DNA from: Paraburkholderia sp. LEh10
Lineage (GTDB): Bacteria; Pseudomonadota; Gammaproteobacteria; Burkholderiales; Burkholderiaceae
Assembly (NCBI RefSeq): GCF_017814945.1
Contig: NZ_JAGIPX010000009.1
Span: forward strand, 1 to 64,000
Length of the DNA stretch: 64,000 nucleotides
Reading direction: 5' to 3'
The notes beneath the pieces were generated by a model. It saw only the letters and a list, made by a program, of their open reading frames with translations, made no database searches and was not told the DNA's origin. Both the position numbers and the translations under genes were made by a program. The number at the start of each line of letters is the position of its first letter. Position 1 is the stretch's first letter. Shown one piece after another: positions 1 through 8,302 of the stretch.

Positions 1-344
1 CGACCATCTCCCCTACGGTACTGAAGTTTCGGCGAAATCGAGAGCACTCGCTACTACGGGGATTCTCGGGCGGATACTTTTCAACGAATCCATCCTTTCC
101 TCCCACGATTCAATTAATACGGGCAGCGACACGAGGGTTTGTGCGCAGTTTCACAATGTTGCGACTTCATCGCCAGATGATAGACGCGAGAAGCCCTTCG
201 AATGGGCAGGCACGAGCAGGAGAAGATCCCTCTTCCACCAGGGCAATCGGGTTGTGATGGTGGGATTGCTGGAAGAAACTTCTGGTCGAACTTCGCGCAC
301 TGAAAAAAGCCTGCCATCTTGCTGGGGTATGGTTCATGCTATAT
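1..344. other. Left-edge non-coding stretch
   Basis: I see no supportable gene here. One forward frame stays open from the edge to about 380 but has no convincing start, domain or codon bias, so I do not call it. The right end is the promoter region of the MarR gene and leads into its operator. Confidence 0.5.
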
Positions 345-356
345 TTCGCATGCGAA
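345..356. promoter_or_regulatory. Operator O1 of the MarR regulator (TTCGCATGCGAA)
   Basis: This is a perfect 12-bp palindrome whose symmetry extends outward as ATA/TAT. It lies 51 bases upstream of the MarR start codon. The same 12 bases recur once, and a one-mismatch copy recurs once, in front of the neighbouring crotonase gene. The pairing of one motif with the two promoters of adjacent genes suggests the MarR protein binds it and represses both itself and the crotonase. Binding is inferred. Confidence 0.7.
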
Positions 357-407
357 TTATTATTCTATTGCCGTTCCGATGACTGGAACGTGGAGCGAGG
401 TTTCAAA

Positions 408-842
408 ATGAATCATCGGCTTGTCTATCTACTGAATGTGGGTCAGCGGCGCCTGCATCGGTGGTCGCAGGCTAGGACGGCCACGGGTGGAGTGACAGCA
501 GCGCAAGCTGGGCTACTCTTTTTTCTGGCAAAGAACGACGGTGCGCTCACAAATGAAGCGGCCTCAGCCCTTGACCTCAAGGCGCCGGGAATGACTGGGC
601 TGGTTGATCGAGCCGAACGGGCTGGTCTCATCGAACGCCATTCGGACGAATTCGATCGACGCGCGTCACGGCTGTGGCTGACGGAAGACGGGCGCGCCGC
701 ACTCAAGCGTTCGAAGGCAGTTCTCGCCGACTTGAATGTACGGCTGACGGACGGGTTCACTGCATCCGAGATCGACATCGTAGTGCGATGGCTGACAAGT
801 TTGCAGGAGAAGTTTCCGGCCATTGACGAGAACCTGGAGTAG
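408..842 (+). CDS. MarR family transcriptional regulator
   Basis: A 144-aa winged-helix DNA-binding protein of usual MarR length. The segment from about residue 30 to 90 reads as the winged helix: TAAQAGLLFFLAKNDG, then LDLKAPGMTGLVDRAERAGL, then a basic wing with RRASRLWLTEDG. I choose the ATG at 408 because GAGCGAGG precedes it at suitable spacing; a longer frame reaches 336 but would run over the operator at 345-356. It converges with the crotonase at 881-1654. The shared operator in front of both genes suggests autorepression and a ligand related to an acyl-CoA or aromatic-acid pathway, which is inference. A weak hairpin with a bulged A follows the stop codon. Confidence 0.88.
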   Translation: MNHRLVYLLNVGQRRLHRWSQARTATGGVTAAQAGLLFFLAKNDGALTNEAASALDLKAPGMTGLVDRAERAGLIERHSDEFDRRASRLWLTEDGRAALKRSKAVLADLNVRLTDGFTASEIDIVVRWLTSLQEKFPAIDENLE

Positions 843-880
843 GGGACACCAACGGTGCCCCCTGATTCGTACCGTGCCTG

Positions 881-1654
881 TTATCGGACGACTCTCGTGA
901 AATCCGGCTGGCGCTTTTGCGCAAACGCTGCGAAGGCTTCTTTCGCTTCGGCGCTTGCAAGTCGTTCCACGAAGATGGCGCTTTCGCAATCCATCTGAGC
1001 GACCAGCTTCTCTGACTCTCGCATCAGCCGCTTCATCGCGGTCAGCGACCCGATTGGCTTGGCGGCAATTTTCTCGGCGACACGGTGTGCCTCTGCACGG
1101 AGTTCCGCGCCGGGGATAGCCTTGTTTGCAATACCCCATGCAACGGCAGTATGTGCAGGAACGGCTTCCCCGAGAGCGAACATTTCGAATGCCTTGACAT
1201 GCCCGATTCGCAACGGAAGCAGGTAGCTTGAAGCCGCTTCGGGCACGAGTGCCAGATTCACGAAGGGGGTTATCAATTGCGCCTCTTCGGAGAGAAGCAC
1301 GTAGTCACAATGCAGCAACATAGTCGTTCCAACGCCGACGGCCTTGCCTTGGACTGCAGCAATAATCGGTTTGCTGGCATTCGCCAGGCTTCGCAGAAAG
1401 CGGACGACGTTGCGTTCCTTCGGGCCGTTTCCGGTCGACTGGGCTGCGAATTCCGAGACGTCGTTGCCAGCCGTGAATATGTCTCCATCGGCCTGAATCA
1501 ACAACACACGGACGTCGTCGTCATTAGCTCTCGCGATGGCATCTGCAAGTGCGCCATACATGTCATTAGTGAGAGCGTTTTTCTTATCCGGTCGCGAAAT
1601 CGTGACGGCCAGTACACCGCTACCTGATAGCTCAACTTTGATTTCCGGGGTCAT
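881..1654 (-). CDS. Enoyl-CoA hydratase/isomerase (crotonase) family protein
   Basis: A 257-aa crotonase-fold enzyme acting on acyl-CoA thioesters. The oxyanion-hole segment IFTAGNDVSEF is near residue 60 and the second segment GKAVGVGTTMLLHCDYVLL near residue 105. The usual first catalytic Glu of hydratases in the second segment is replaced by Thr, while the later acid is kept in LVPEAASSYLLP. That pattern fits enoyl-CoA isomerases better than classical hydratases. The start is supported by AGGAGG a few bases upstream. Two MarR-type operators at 1719-1730 and 1742-1753 lie in its promoter. The exact substrate cannot be read from sequence. Confidence 0.87.
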   Translation of the reverse strand: MTPEIKVELSGSGVLAVTISRPDKKNALTNDMYGALADAIARANDDDVRVLLIQADGDIFTAGNDVSEFAAQSTGNGPKERNVVRFLRSLANASKPIIAAVQGKAVGVGTTMLLHCDYVLLSEEAQLITPFVNLALVPEAASSYLLPLRIGHVKAFEMFALGEAVPAHTAVAWGIANKAIPGAELRAEAHRVAEKIAAKPIGSLTAMKRLMRESEKLVAQMDCESAIFVERLASAEAKEAFAAFAQKRQPDFTRVVR

Positions 1655-1718
1655 TAGCTTGCCTCCTAAAATTTGCGGCGTCTTAGAGGCACCTCCTCTG
1701 GAACGCCGCGTTTAAATG

Positions 1719-1730
1719 TTCGCATGCGAA
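1719..1730. promoter_or_regulatory. Operator O2 of the MarR regulator (TTCGCATGCGAA)
   Basis: This palindrome is identical to the one in front of the MarR gene. It sits about 65 bases upstream of the crotonase start on the minus strand. With O3 the centres are 23 bp apart, close to two helical turns, which would allow two dimers to sit on the same face of the DNA. Confidence 0.7.
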
Positions 1731-1741
1731 GTATAAGGTTA

Positions 1742-1753
1742 TTCGCGTGCGAA
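1742..1753. promoter_or_regulatory. Operator O3 of the MarR regulator (one mismatch)
   Basis: TTCGCGTGCGAA differs from the perfect operator at a single central base. It is the distal member of the pair in the crotonase promoter. Confidence 0.6.
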
Positions 1754-1839
1754 ACATATCCGCGAAAAATTGACGGGGTGTCAACTGAAACTTGACATCA
1801 CGCAGCTGCGACACCGGCTGCGAGCGAACCCGGTCTTGC

Positions 1840-2051
1840 TCAAGTGTGCGAGAGCATCCCGTGAAGCCGCTTCGCAATGATTTCTTCGGCCTGGTGCATG
1901 ATTCGTTCGACCGCTCGCCGATCCTGGGGATGTCATGAATGAGTCCGGCAACCATGCCGCGCGACCAGGCACCCGCGTCCAGTTCGCCGTCCTTCATGAC
2001 ACGCGGATAAATGCGGCCTACCTGCATCGGCCTAGCGTGACGCTCGTTCGC
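1840..2051 (-). pseudogene. Frameshifted 3' remnant of a nitronate monooxygenase
   Basis: The minus strand encodes a fragment resembling the C-terminus of 2-nitropropane dioxygenase/nitronate monooxygenase: PRVMKDGELDAGAWSRGMVA followed by GLIHDIP. It then jumps frame to AVERIMHQAEEIIAKRLHGM and LSHT-stop. The two halves together match the family's usual end, where the glycine-rich flavin-binding region leads into a final amphipathic helix. The frame break is at about 1910-1925. The N-terminal 250 or so residues are missing, so this is a relic. NMO and enoyl-CoA hydratase genes often neighbour each other under MarR or TetR control, so the relic probably belonged to the same ancestral operon. 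Confidence 0.7.
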
Positions 2052-2625
2052 CATCAGAAGATCGCTCATCGCCGCGAATTGAACGCGGCTTAGGGAAAAT
2101 CCTGGGCGGCCGAATATTTGTATTTCTTCAGACAAAAAATGCGCGCGAAAATCGGCGGATATCATTTTCAGCGCCAAGAGTCTTACTATTCGAAGCGCCA
2201 GCGTTGCGCAGCGCAACCGGTTTTTGCGTTCAACAGTGATGCGCTTATTCACAGATGACGCCGATTATCTCTTCAGCGCGGGGTTTTAGTTCGCGTAACG
2301 AGAAGAATGTCATCCATATGACAGCGCGGGGTCGGGCGCATATACGTATACCCGGAAATTTCCTGCACGATCGGTCTAAACTACCTTCTTCCGCATGCTG
2401 CGAAACAGCACCGCGCCTTCACCGGCAAGCGATCCGCGAACTAAACAAAAACGGACGAACGTTCGGCGATAAGCATGCTTTTACTGAAAACGTTTCCAAT
2501 AAAAAATACTTGCTCGCAAAATAATCGATTGTTAATCTTGCGCCACTCTTAATTAATTCGTTGGACCGCGGTGCGTTTACGGCAGTGCATTTTCAGCCAG
2601 CCTAATGCTTATAACGGGGACATCC
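2052..2625. other. Intergenic stretch without a supportable gene
   Basis: It is AT-richer than its surroundings. It contains the perfect 10-bp palindrome TATACGTATA at 2341-2350 and short A/T tracts near 2500-2560 that probably serve as promoter for the small gene downstream. Open frames here lack start sites and domains. Confidence 0.45.
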
Positions 2626-2904
2626 ATGCTGACTGCTACTTTCGACGCATTTGAAGCGACACAAACGGTGCAAATCAATGTTGGGGACGTGGTGACGCTC
2701 AAAACGGGCGGCTCGCGTATGACGGTGACGTATGTGGGCCCGGTTGCCCGTAGAACGGGTGATTGGCTTGTGTGCCAATGGTTCGACGAGCATGGCGAAC
2801 TGCGTCAGGAAACCTTCGCGCAGGATGACGTGTGGCGCCAGCCGCGCTCGATTCCCGCGGGCTCCGTGCATTTGCACAAGTTTGTTCGCACTGTTTCGCC
2901 TTGA
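2626..2904 (+). CDS. YodC-like (DUF2158) small protein
   Basis: A 92-aa protein whose core NVGDVVTLKTGGSRMTV and WLVCQWFDEHGELRQETFAQ matches the YodC/DUF2158 pattern: a short beta-rich fold with a conserved GDVV-LKSGG-MTV opening followed by a W-F segment. The biochemical role is not established. The ATG at 2626 is preferred over one at 2605 because GGGGAC lies just upstream of it. It is monocistronic and ends before a strong hairpin shared with the convergent LysE gene. Confidence 0.75.
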   Translation: MLTATFDAFEATQTVQINVGDVVTLKTGGSRMTVTYVGPVARRTGDWLVCQWFDEHGELRQETFAQDDVWRQPRSIPAGSVHLHKFVRTVSP

Positions 2905-2970
2905 ACGCGAAGACGCGCCAGCAGGCGCCCTCGCAGTTTTCCCGCATTCGATTCTTCTGCTTGCACACAC

Positions 2971-2996
2971 GACGCCGGGCCTGAAAGCCCGGCGTC
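2971..2996. terminator. Bidirectional terminator-like hairpin
   Basis: GACGCCGGGC and GCCCGGCGTC form a perfect 10-bp stem with a 6-base loop. It lies between two convergent genes and immediately downstream of both stops. There is no clear T-run, so termination efficiency is uncertain. Confidence 0.6.
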
Positions 2997-3001
2997 GCTC
3001 G

Positions 3002-3634
3002 TTAACGCCTTGCTTGCATCGCCATTCGGATAGCGAGACCGGCAAGCACCGTACCCATCAGCCAGCGCTGAATCACGAGCCACGTCGGCCGGCGCGCGAG
3101 AAACACGGCCATCGATCCCGCCGTCATCGCAACAGTCGAATTGACGGAAATACTCAACACGATCTGAACCGCGCCGAAAATCAGCGATTGGCCGAGCACG
3201 CTGCCTTCGTGCGGATCGATGAACTGCGGCAGCAGCGACAGATAGAGCACGGCGATTTTCGGGTTCAGCAGATTCGTCACGAAGCCCATCGTGAACAGCT
3301 TGCGCGGACTGTCGACGGGCAAATCGGGCACCTGGAACGGCGAGCGGCCGCCCGGCTTGACGGCCTGCCACGCGAGATACAGCAGATAGAGCGCGCCGCC
3401 GAAGCGCAGCGCCTCGTACGCGAACGGCACGGCGAGCAGCAGCGCCGTGATGCCGAACGCCGCGCAGAACATATAGAAGACGAAGCCGAGCGCAACGCCG
3501 CCGAGTGAAATCAGGCCGGCCGTGCGGCCCTGGCAGATCGAACGCGAGATCAGATAGATCATGTTGGGCCCCGGCGTGAGCGCCATGCCGAGCGCGACGA
3601 CGGCGAATGCGAGCAGATGCGTGGTTTGGGGCAT
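3002..3634 (-). CDS. LysE/RhtB family amino-acid exporter
   Basis: A 210-aa inner-membrane translocator of normal family length with about six hydrophobic segments. It carries the LysE signature near the N-terminus (ALTPGPNMIYLISRSI) and the conserved internal FTMGFVTNLLNPKIAVLYLS. Members export amino acids or related metabolites by proton exchange; the substrate here is unknown. It lies downstream of the epoxide hydrolase on the same strand with a gap of about 240 bases, so it may have its own promoter. Confidence 0.9.
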   Translation of the reverse strand: MPQTTHLLAFAVVALGMALTPGPNMIYLISRSICQGRTAGLISLGGVALGFVFYMFCAAFGITALLLAVPFAYEALRFGGALYLLYLAWQAVKPGGRSPFQVPDLPVDSPRKLFTMGFVTNLLNPKIAVLYLSLLPQFIDPHEGSVLGQSLIFGAVQIVLSISVNSTVAMTAGSMAVFLARRPTWLVIQRWLMGTVLAGLAIRMAMQARR

Positions 3635-3870
3635 TCAGTGAGCTCCAGTGAAGTAAGCGCGACGCGACGGCGTGCGCGAGGCCGGGGCATGCGAAGCTTC
3701 GTATGTCGCGCGCAATTCGCGAGCGCAACAGATACAAAGCAGGACCCATCCGTCGATACACTTGAGCGCGGCAGCCCGCCGCGACGATCAGCAGCTTGCA
3801 CGCGGCGCGCAGTCGCACACCGCTGCGAAATCGCACAACGCTTCGGCCAGCGATTGCGCAGCGTTGGCGC

Positions 3871-5025
3871 TCAGCGCCGCAATGGCCGGAAGAAGCGCCG
3901 TATTTCTTCGGCGAGCAGCGCGGGCTGTTCCATCGCGGCGAAGTGCCCGCCGCGCGGCATGTCGGTGAATTGCGTGATGTCGAATACGCGCTCGATCCAC
4001 GAACGCGGCGGCTGGCTGATCTCCTTCGGAAAGCGCGCGAAGCCGAGCGGCGGCGTGACGCGCTGGCCGGGCGCAAAGCGCAGCGGCTGCGCGCGCGTTT
4101 CCGCATAGAGCCGCATCGACGAGCCGATCGTCTGCGTATGCCAGTACAACGACAGATTCGTCAGCAACTGATCCTTCGAAAACACGCGCTCGACGTCGCC
4201 ATCGCAATCGCTCCACGCGCGGAATTTCTCGACGATCCACGCAGCCAGTCCCACGGGCGAGTCGTTCAATCCAAAAGCGGCTGTGTGCGGCTTTGTCGCA
4301 TGCATGTGCGCATACGCACCTTCGGCATCGGCAAACGCGGCTTTGGACGCGAGAAAGTCCTGCTCCTGCTGAGTGATCGGGGGATCGCCGGGGGCCAGCG
4401 CAGGCGTGTACGAACTCGGCAGAAAATTCAGGTGGATGCCGTCGACATGCTGCGGATGATGCGCAGCCAACGCAATCGACACGGCCGCGCCAAGGTCGCC
4501 GCCTTGCGCGCCGAATCGCTCGTAGCCGAGTCCTCGCATCAGTTCGGCCCACAGTTCCGCGATGGCGAACACCGACATGCCCGGCTTCGAAGGCCGTTCG
4601 GAAAAGCCGTAGCCGGGCATCGACGGCACCACGACGTCGAAAGCGTCGGCGGGGTCAGCGCCGACGGACGCTGGATCGCACAGATGCGGCAGCAGTTCGA
4701 TGAACTCGATGAACGATCCGGGCCAGCCGTGCGTGATGACGAGCGGATAGGGCTTCGGACCCATGCCGCGCCGATGCAGGAAGTGCACCGACAAGCCGTT
4801 CACGCGCGCGATGAACTGCGGCTCCTGATTGAGCCGCGCTTGCGCTGCGCGCCAGTCGTACGCGCCCACCCAATAGTCGGCGAGATCGCGCAGATAGTGG
4901 AGGTCCGCGCCGAGCGCCCACGGCGCGCTGTCGAACGCATCGGGCCAGCGGGTTTGCGCGAGACGCGTCTTGAGCGCCGCGAGTTCGACATCGGGAATCG
5001 AAATCTGGAACTGCGTGATCTGCAT
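3871..5025 (-). CDS. Epoxide hydrolase (alpha/beta hydrolase, EHN domain)
   Basis: A 384-aa protein with an epoxide-hydrolase N-terminal (EHN) domain in residues 1-110 followed by an alpha/beta-hydrolase core. Visible motifs are the oxyanion HGWPGS, the nucleophile elbow GAQGGDLGA with Asp, and a C-terminal GGHFAAME with the catalytic His. This layout is that of microsomal-type epoxide hydrolases and juvenile-hormone hydrolase relatives, which open epoxides to diols in two steps. It probably follows the small membrane-protein gene in one transcript (47-base gap). Confidence 0.9.
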   Translation of the reverse strand: MQITQFQISIPDVELAALKTRLAQTRWPDAFDSAPWALGADLHYLRDLADYWVGAYDWRAAQARLNQEPQFIARVNGLSVHFLHRRGMGPKPYPLVITHGWPGSFIEFIELLPHLCDPASVGADPADAFDVVVPSMPGYGFSERPSKPGMSVFAIAELWAELMRGLGYERFGAQGGDLGAAVSIALAAHHPQHVDGIHLNFLPSSYTPALAPGDPPITQQEQDFLASKAAFADAEGAYAHMHATKPHTAAFGLNDSPVGLAAWIVEKFRAWSDCDGDVERVFSKDQLLTNLSLYWHTQTIGSSMRLYAETRAQPLRFAPGQRVTPPLGFARFPKEISQPPRSWIERVFDITQFTDMPRGGHFAAMEQPALLAEEIRRFFRPLRR

Positions 5026-5072
5026 GGCCTTATTCCTCTTTGTTCACAGCGCGAGCGCATGTCACGCCGGTG

Positions 5073-5378
5073 TCACTTCGAGCGGTCGCGCGACTCGCGC
5101 AACTGCACGCGGTCGCCGAGCAGCTTGGTGAAGCTGCGCATGCTGATGACGCGCCGCGAGCGCACGACCTCGCCTTCCAGATTGACGGGCGGATTCGGCT
5201 GGAACGCCCAGTAGAGCGCAATCAGCCAGCCGAACACGGACCAGCCCATGCATGCATTGAACAGTGCGAGCGTCAGCACGTCATGGCGCTTGCGGCGGTC
5301 GGCGACGATGGACGGCAGGAAATACAGTCCGAGCGCGGCTACCGTCGCCACGCCTTGAACCACGATGTTGTTGCTCAT
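5073..5378 (-). CDS. Small membrane protein of the superinfection-immunity (T4 Imm-like) family
   Basis: A 101-aa protein with two hydrophobic segments, VVQGVATVAALGLYFLPSI and LALFNACMGWSVFGWLIALY, separated by the polar ADRRKRHDVL. The pattern of a helix, R-K-R, then N-x-x-x-GW-x-x-x-GW matches the family named after the phage T4 Imm protein. In chromosomes such proteins are usually unrelated to phage and of unknown role. The ATG at 5378 has GGAGGC upstream. The C-terminal 30 residues are basic and cytoplasmic by the positive-inside rule. Confidence 0.72.
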   Translation of the reverse strand: MSNNIVVQGVATVAALGLYFLPSIVADRRKRHDVLTLALFNACMGWSVFGWLIALYWAFQPNPPVNLEGEVVRSRRVISMRSFTKLLGDRVQLRESRDRSK

Positions 5379-5612
5379 CGAAGCCTCCAGAGGCGCGGCA
5401 TCTGATCTATTCATCGATTGTCGCGCGAATGCCGCGCGTCTGCTTGCCCGGCTGAAGGCCAAATGCAAGCGACGCGCATCGCAGCGAGCTCCGCGATGTG
5501 TCATTGGAGGGCGCGCCGCGCCGCGCGGCAGCGGACCGCGTGGATCGCGTGAATTCGGCAACGCGGCCTTGAAGGGCTATCATGTGCGTTTCGACAGAAG
5601 CGGATTGCCATC

Positions 5613-7073
5613 ATGATCTCCGACGATACTCAACAGGCTCACAAGCTGAATCACGACACACTGCGCGAATTCGTCGATCGCAAATGGAACGATGAGATCG
5701 TGCCGGCTCTCACCGACTACATCGCCGTGCCCGCGAAGAGCCCGGCTTTCGATCCCGACTGGGAAAAGCACGGCTACATCGAGCGCGTGATCACGGAAGC
5801 GGCGAAGTGGGCCGAGCAGCAGCCCGTGCGCGGCCTGAAGCTCGAAATCGTCCGCTTGCCGGGCCGCACGCCCGTGATCTTCTTCGAATCGCCCGCCACG
5901 CGCTCGGGCAGCACGGAAACCATCGTGCTGTATGGCCATCTCGACAAGCAGCCGGAATTCGACGGCTGGCGCAAGGACCTCGGTCCGTGGACGCCCAAGC
6001 TCGAAGACGGCAAGCTCTACGGCCGCGGCGGCGCGGACGACGGCTACGCGATCTACGCGAGCCTCACGGCGCTCGCGGCGCTCGACGCGCAAGGCATCGA
6101 ACGGCCGCGCTGCGTCGGCCTGATCGAGACCTGCGAAGAGTCGGGCAGCTACGATCTGCTGCCGTATGTCGACGCATTGCGCGCGCGCCTCGGCAAGGTC
6201 GGTCTCGTCGTGTGTCTCGATTCGGGCGCGGGCAACTACGATCAGCTATGGCTGACCACGTCGCTGCGCGGCCTCGTGTCCGGCGATCTGGAAGTGCAGG
6301 TGCTCGACGAAGGCATTCACTCGGGCGGCTACGGCGGCATCGCGCCGTCGAGCTTTCGCATCATGCGGCAACTGTTCGAGCGCCTCGAAGACGCCGCCGA
6401 CGGCACGCTGCTGCCGAAGGGCTTCCATTGCCCCGTTCCCCTCGACCGTTTGAGCGAAGCCGAAGCCACCGCGAAGATTCTCGGCGACGACGTGTGGAAA
6501 AAGCTGCCGTGGGCGTGCGGCCAGGACGGCGGCCCCGTCTTGCCCACTACAACCGATTCGAAAGAGGCGCTGCTCAATTCGACGTGGCGTCCGTCGCTGT
6601 CGGTGACGGGCGCGGCAGGCTTGCCGGCGCTGGCCGACGCGGGCAACGTGCTGCGGCCGCGCACGGCGTTCAAGCTGTCGCTGCGTCTGCCGCCCCTCGT
6701 CGATGCGGATACGGCCGTGCAGCAGTTGAAGTCGCTGCTGGAGTTCGACCCGCCGTACAACGCGAAGGTCACGTTCAAGCCGGACGCGGGCGCGGCGACG
6801 GGCTGGAATGCGCCGGAGCTCGCGCCGTGGCTCGCGACCGCGCTCAACGACGCATCGCGCCAGCACTACGGCGCGGACGTCGCGTTCATCGGGCAGGGCG
6901 GCACGATCCCGCTGATGAACGTGCTGAAGGCGGGCTTTCCGACCTCGCAGTTCATGGTATGCGGCGTGCTCGGTCCGAAGTCGAACGCGCACGGTCCGAA
7001 CGAGTTCCTGCATGTGCCGTACGGCAAGAAGCTGACGGCGTCCGTCGCGGAGGTGATCGCCGCCGCGCCTTGA
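5613..7073 (+). CDS. M20 family metallopeptidase (dipeptidase/ArgE-DapE-like)
   Basis: A 486-aa M20 zinc peptidase. Metal and catalytic residues are visible in order: LYGHLDKQPE (His, catalytic Asp), GRGGADDGYA (bridging Asp), LIETCEESGS (Glu-Glu pair), CLDSGAG (Asp) and a late His in SNAHGPNEF. A dimerisation lid lies between about residues 210 and 380. The length and the YGHLDKQPE form match the dipeptidase-like M20 subgroup common in beta-proteobacteria. The dehydrogenase gene follows on the same strand after 113 bases, so co-transcription is possible. Confidence 0.9.
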   Translation: MISDDTQQAHKLNHDTLREFVDRKWNDEIVPALTDYIAVPAKSPAFDPDWEKHGYIERVITEAAKWAEQQPVRGLKLEIVRLPGRTPVIFFESPATRSGSTETIVLYGHLDKQPEFDGWRKDLGPWTPKLEDGKLYGRGGADDGYAIYASLTALAALDAQGIERPRCVGLIETCEESGSYDLLPYVDALRARLGKVGLVVCLDSGAGNYDQLWLTTSLRGLVSGDLEVQVLDEGIHSGGYGGIAPSSFRIMRQLFERLEDAADGTLLPKGFHCPVPLDRLSEAEATAKILGDDVWKKLPWACGQDGGPVLPTTTDSKEALLNSTWRPSLSVTGAAGLPALADAGNVLRPRTAFKLSLRLPPLVDADTAVQQLKSLLEFDPPYNAKVTFKPDAGAATGWNAPELAPWLATALNDASRQHYGADVAFIGQGGTIPLMNVLKAGFPTSQFMVCGVLGPKSNAHGPNEFLHVPYGKKLTASVAEVIAAAP

Positions 7074-7186
7074 TGCGTCGGCCGGCATCGCGTCTGGCGT
7101 GTTCCATCTTTTCCGCGTTTCAATGCGAGGGGAGCCGGCCGGTTCCTCTCGCTGTCCGCCATTTCCTTTGATCGGGCCATCTTCGA

Positions 7187-8302
7187 ATGAACGCTACGCG
7201 CACTGCCCAGACCTCCGCTCCCCGGATTCCCGCTGATCAACTGCACGCATACGTGCGCGCGATATGGGAGCAGGCGGGCAGCTCGCCGCGTGAAGCGCAG
7301 CTCGTCGCCGATCATCTCGTCGCGGCCAATCTCACGGGGCACGATTCGCACGGCGTCGGCATGATTCCGCGCTATGTCGATTCGTTGCGCGATCACGAAT
7401 TGAAGCTCAATGCTCACGCTTCTGTCGTGAAGGACGTCGGCGCCGTGCTGACCCTCGACGGCGGCAAGGGCTTCGGCCAGGTCGTCGCGCACGAGGCGAT
7501 GGAGCAGGGCATCGAGCGCGCGAAAAAGCTCGGCGTATGCGCCGTCGCGCTGCGCAACGCGCATCACGTCGGCCGCATCGGACACTGGGCCGAGCAGTGC
7601 GCGAAGGCGGGATTCGTGTCGTTTCATTTCGTCAACGTCGCGGGCGATCCCCTCGTCGCGCCGTTCGGCGGCGCGGACCGCCGCATCGGCACCAATCCGT
7701 TTTGCGCAGCCTTCCCGCGCGAGGGCAAGGCGCCGCTCGTGCTCGACTTTGCGACGAGCGCCGTGGCCTATGGCAAGACGCGCGTCGCGTACAACGAGGG
7801 CAAGCAGCTGCCGCCCGGCTCGCTGATCGACCACGACGGCAAGCCGACTGTCGAGCCGAAAGTGATGATGGAGCCGCCTTTCGGCGCGCTGATGCCGGTG
7901 GGCGGGCAGGCGGGCGGTCACAAGGGCTTCGGGCTCGCGGCAATGTGCGAGGTCTTCGGCGGTGCGCTGACGGGCGGCTATACGACGCATGAGGCGACGC
8001 TGCAAACGACGAACGCGATTATCAACTGCATGCTGTCGGTGATCGTCGACCCCGCCGCGTTCGATGCGCCCAATGCCGAAGCCGAGGCGGACGCGTTCAT
8101 CGCGTGGGTGAAGGCATCGCCGCTCACGGCGGGCGCCGAACGCATCTACGCACCGGGCGAGCCGGAGCGCGCGACGCGCGCCGAGCGTGAAGCCAACGGC
8201 ATTCCCGTGGACCCCGAGACATGGCGGCAGATTCGCGAGTCGGCGCTCGCGGCCGGCCTTTCGCAAGAGCAGGCGGATAGCTGGTCGGCGCTGCTGCCGT
8301 AA
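7187..8302 (+). CDS. Ldh-type (malate/L-lactate/ureidoglycolate dehydrogenase family) NAD(P)-dependent oxidoreductase
   Basis: A 371-aa member of the Ldh_2 family, which has its own NADH-binding fold unrelated to classical Rossmann dehydrogenases. Conserved blocks visible are LTGHDSHGVGMIPRY, the catalytic NAHHVGRIGHWAEQCA, IGTNPFCAAFP, VLDFATSAVAYGK and GGHKGFGLAAMCEV. Substrates in the family are 2-oxo acids or their hydroxy forms; which one applies here cannot be read. The start has no strong Shine-Dalgarno sequence but matches the family's N-terminal length. Confidence 0.88.
   Translation: MNATRTAQTSAPRIPADQLHAYVRAIWEQAGSSPREAQLVADHLVAANLTGHDSHGVGMIPRYVDSLRDHELKLNAHASVVKDVGAVLTLDGGKGFGQVVAHEAMEQGIERAKKLGVCAVALRNAHHVGRIGHWAEQCAKAGFVSFHFVNVAGDPLVAPFGGADRRIGTNPFCAAFPREGKAPLVLDFATSAVAYGKTRVAYNEGKQLPPGSLIDHDGKPTVEPKVMMEPPFGALMPVGGQAGGHKGFGLAAMCEVFGGALTGGYTTHEATLQTTNAIINCMLSVIVDPAAFDAPNAEAEADAFIAWVKASPLTAGAERIYAPGEPERATRAEREANGIPVDPETWRQIRESALAAGLSQEQADSWSALLP

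Noticed and set aside
842..862. Terminator between the MarR and crotonase genes
   Set aside because: The stem has a bulged A and no T-run; too weak to list as a terminator.
2255..2524. 89-codon plus-strand frame in the spacer after the NMO relic
   Set aside because: No ribosome-binding site, no domain, and composition like the surrounding non-coding AT-rich sequence.
2805..4106. Long minus-strand open frame over the LysE gene and its neighbours
   Set aside because: High-GC shadow: Arg/Ala-rich translation without domains, overlapping the well-supported LysE gene.
5073..5378. Phage or prophage remnant because of the superinfection-immunity family name
   Set aside because: No other phage genes nearby; the family name comes from T4 Imm, and chromosomal members are common next to unrelated genes.
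5807..7171. 454-codon plus-strand frame inside the M20 peptidase
   Set aside because: Arg-rich shadow frame of a gene with all catalytic motifs in the other frame.
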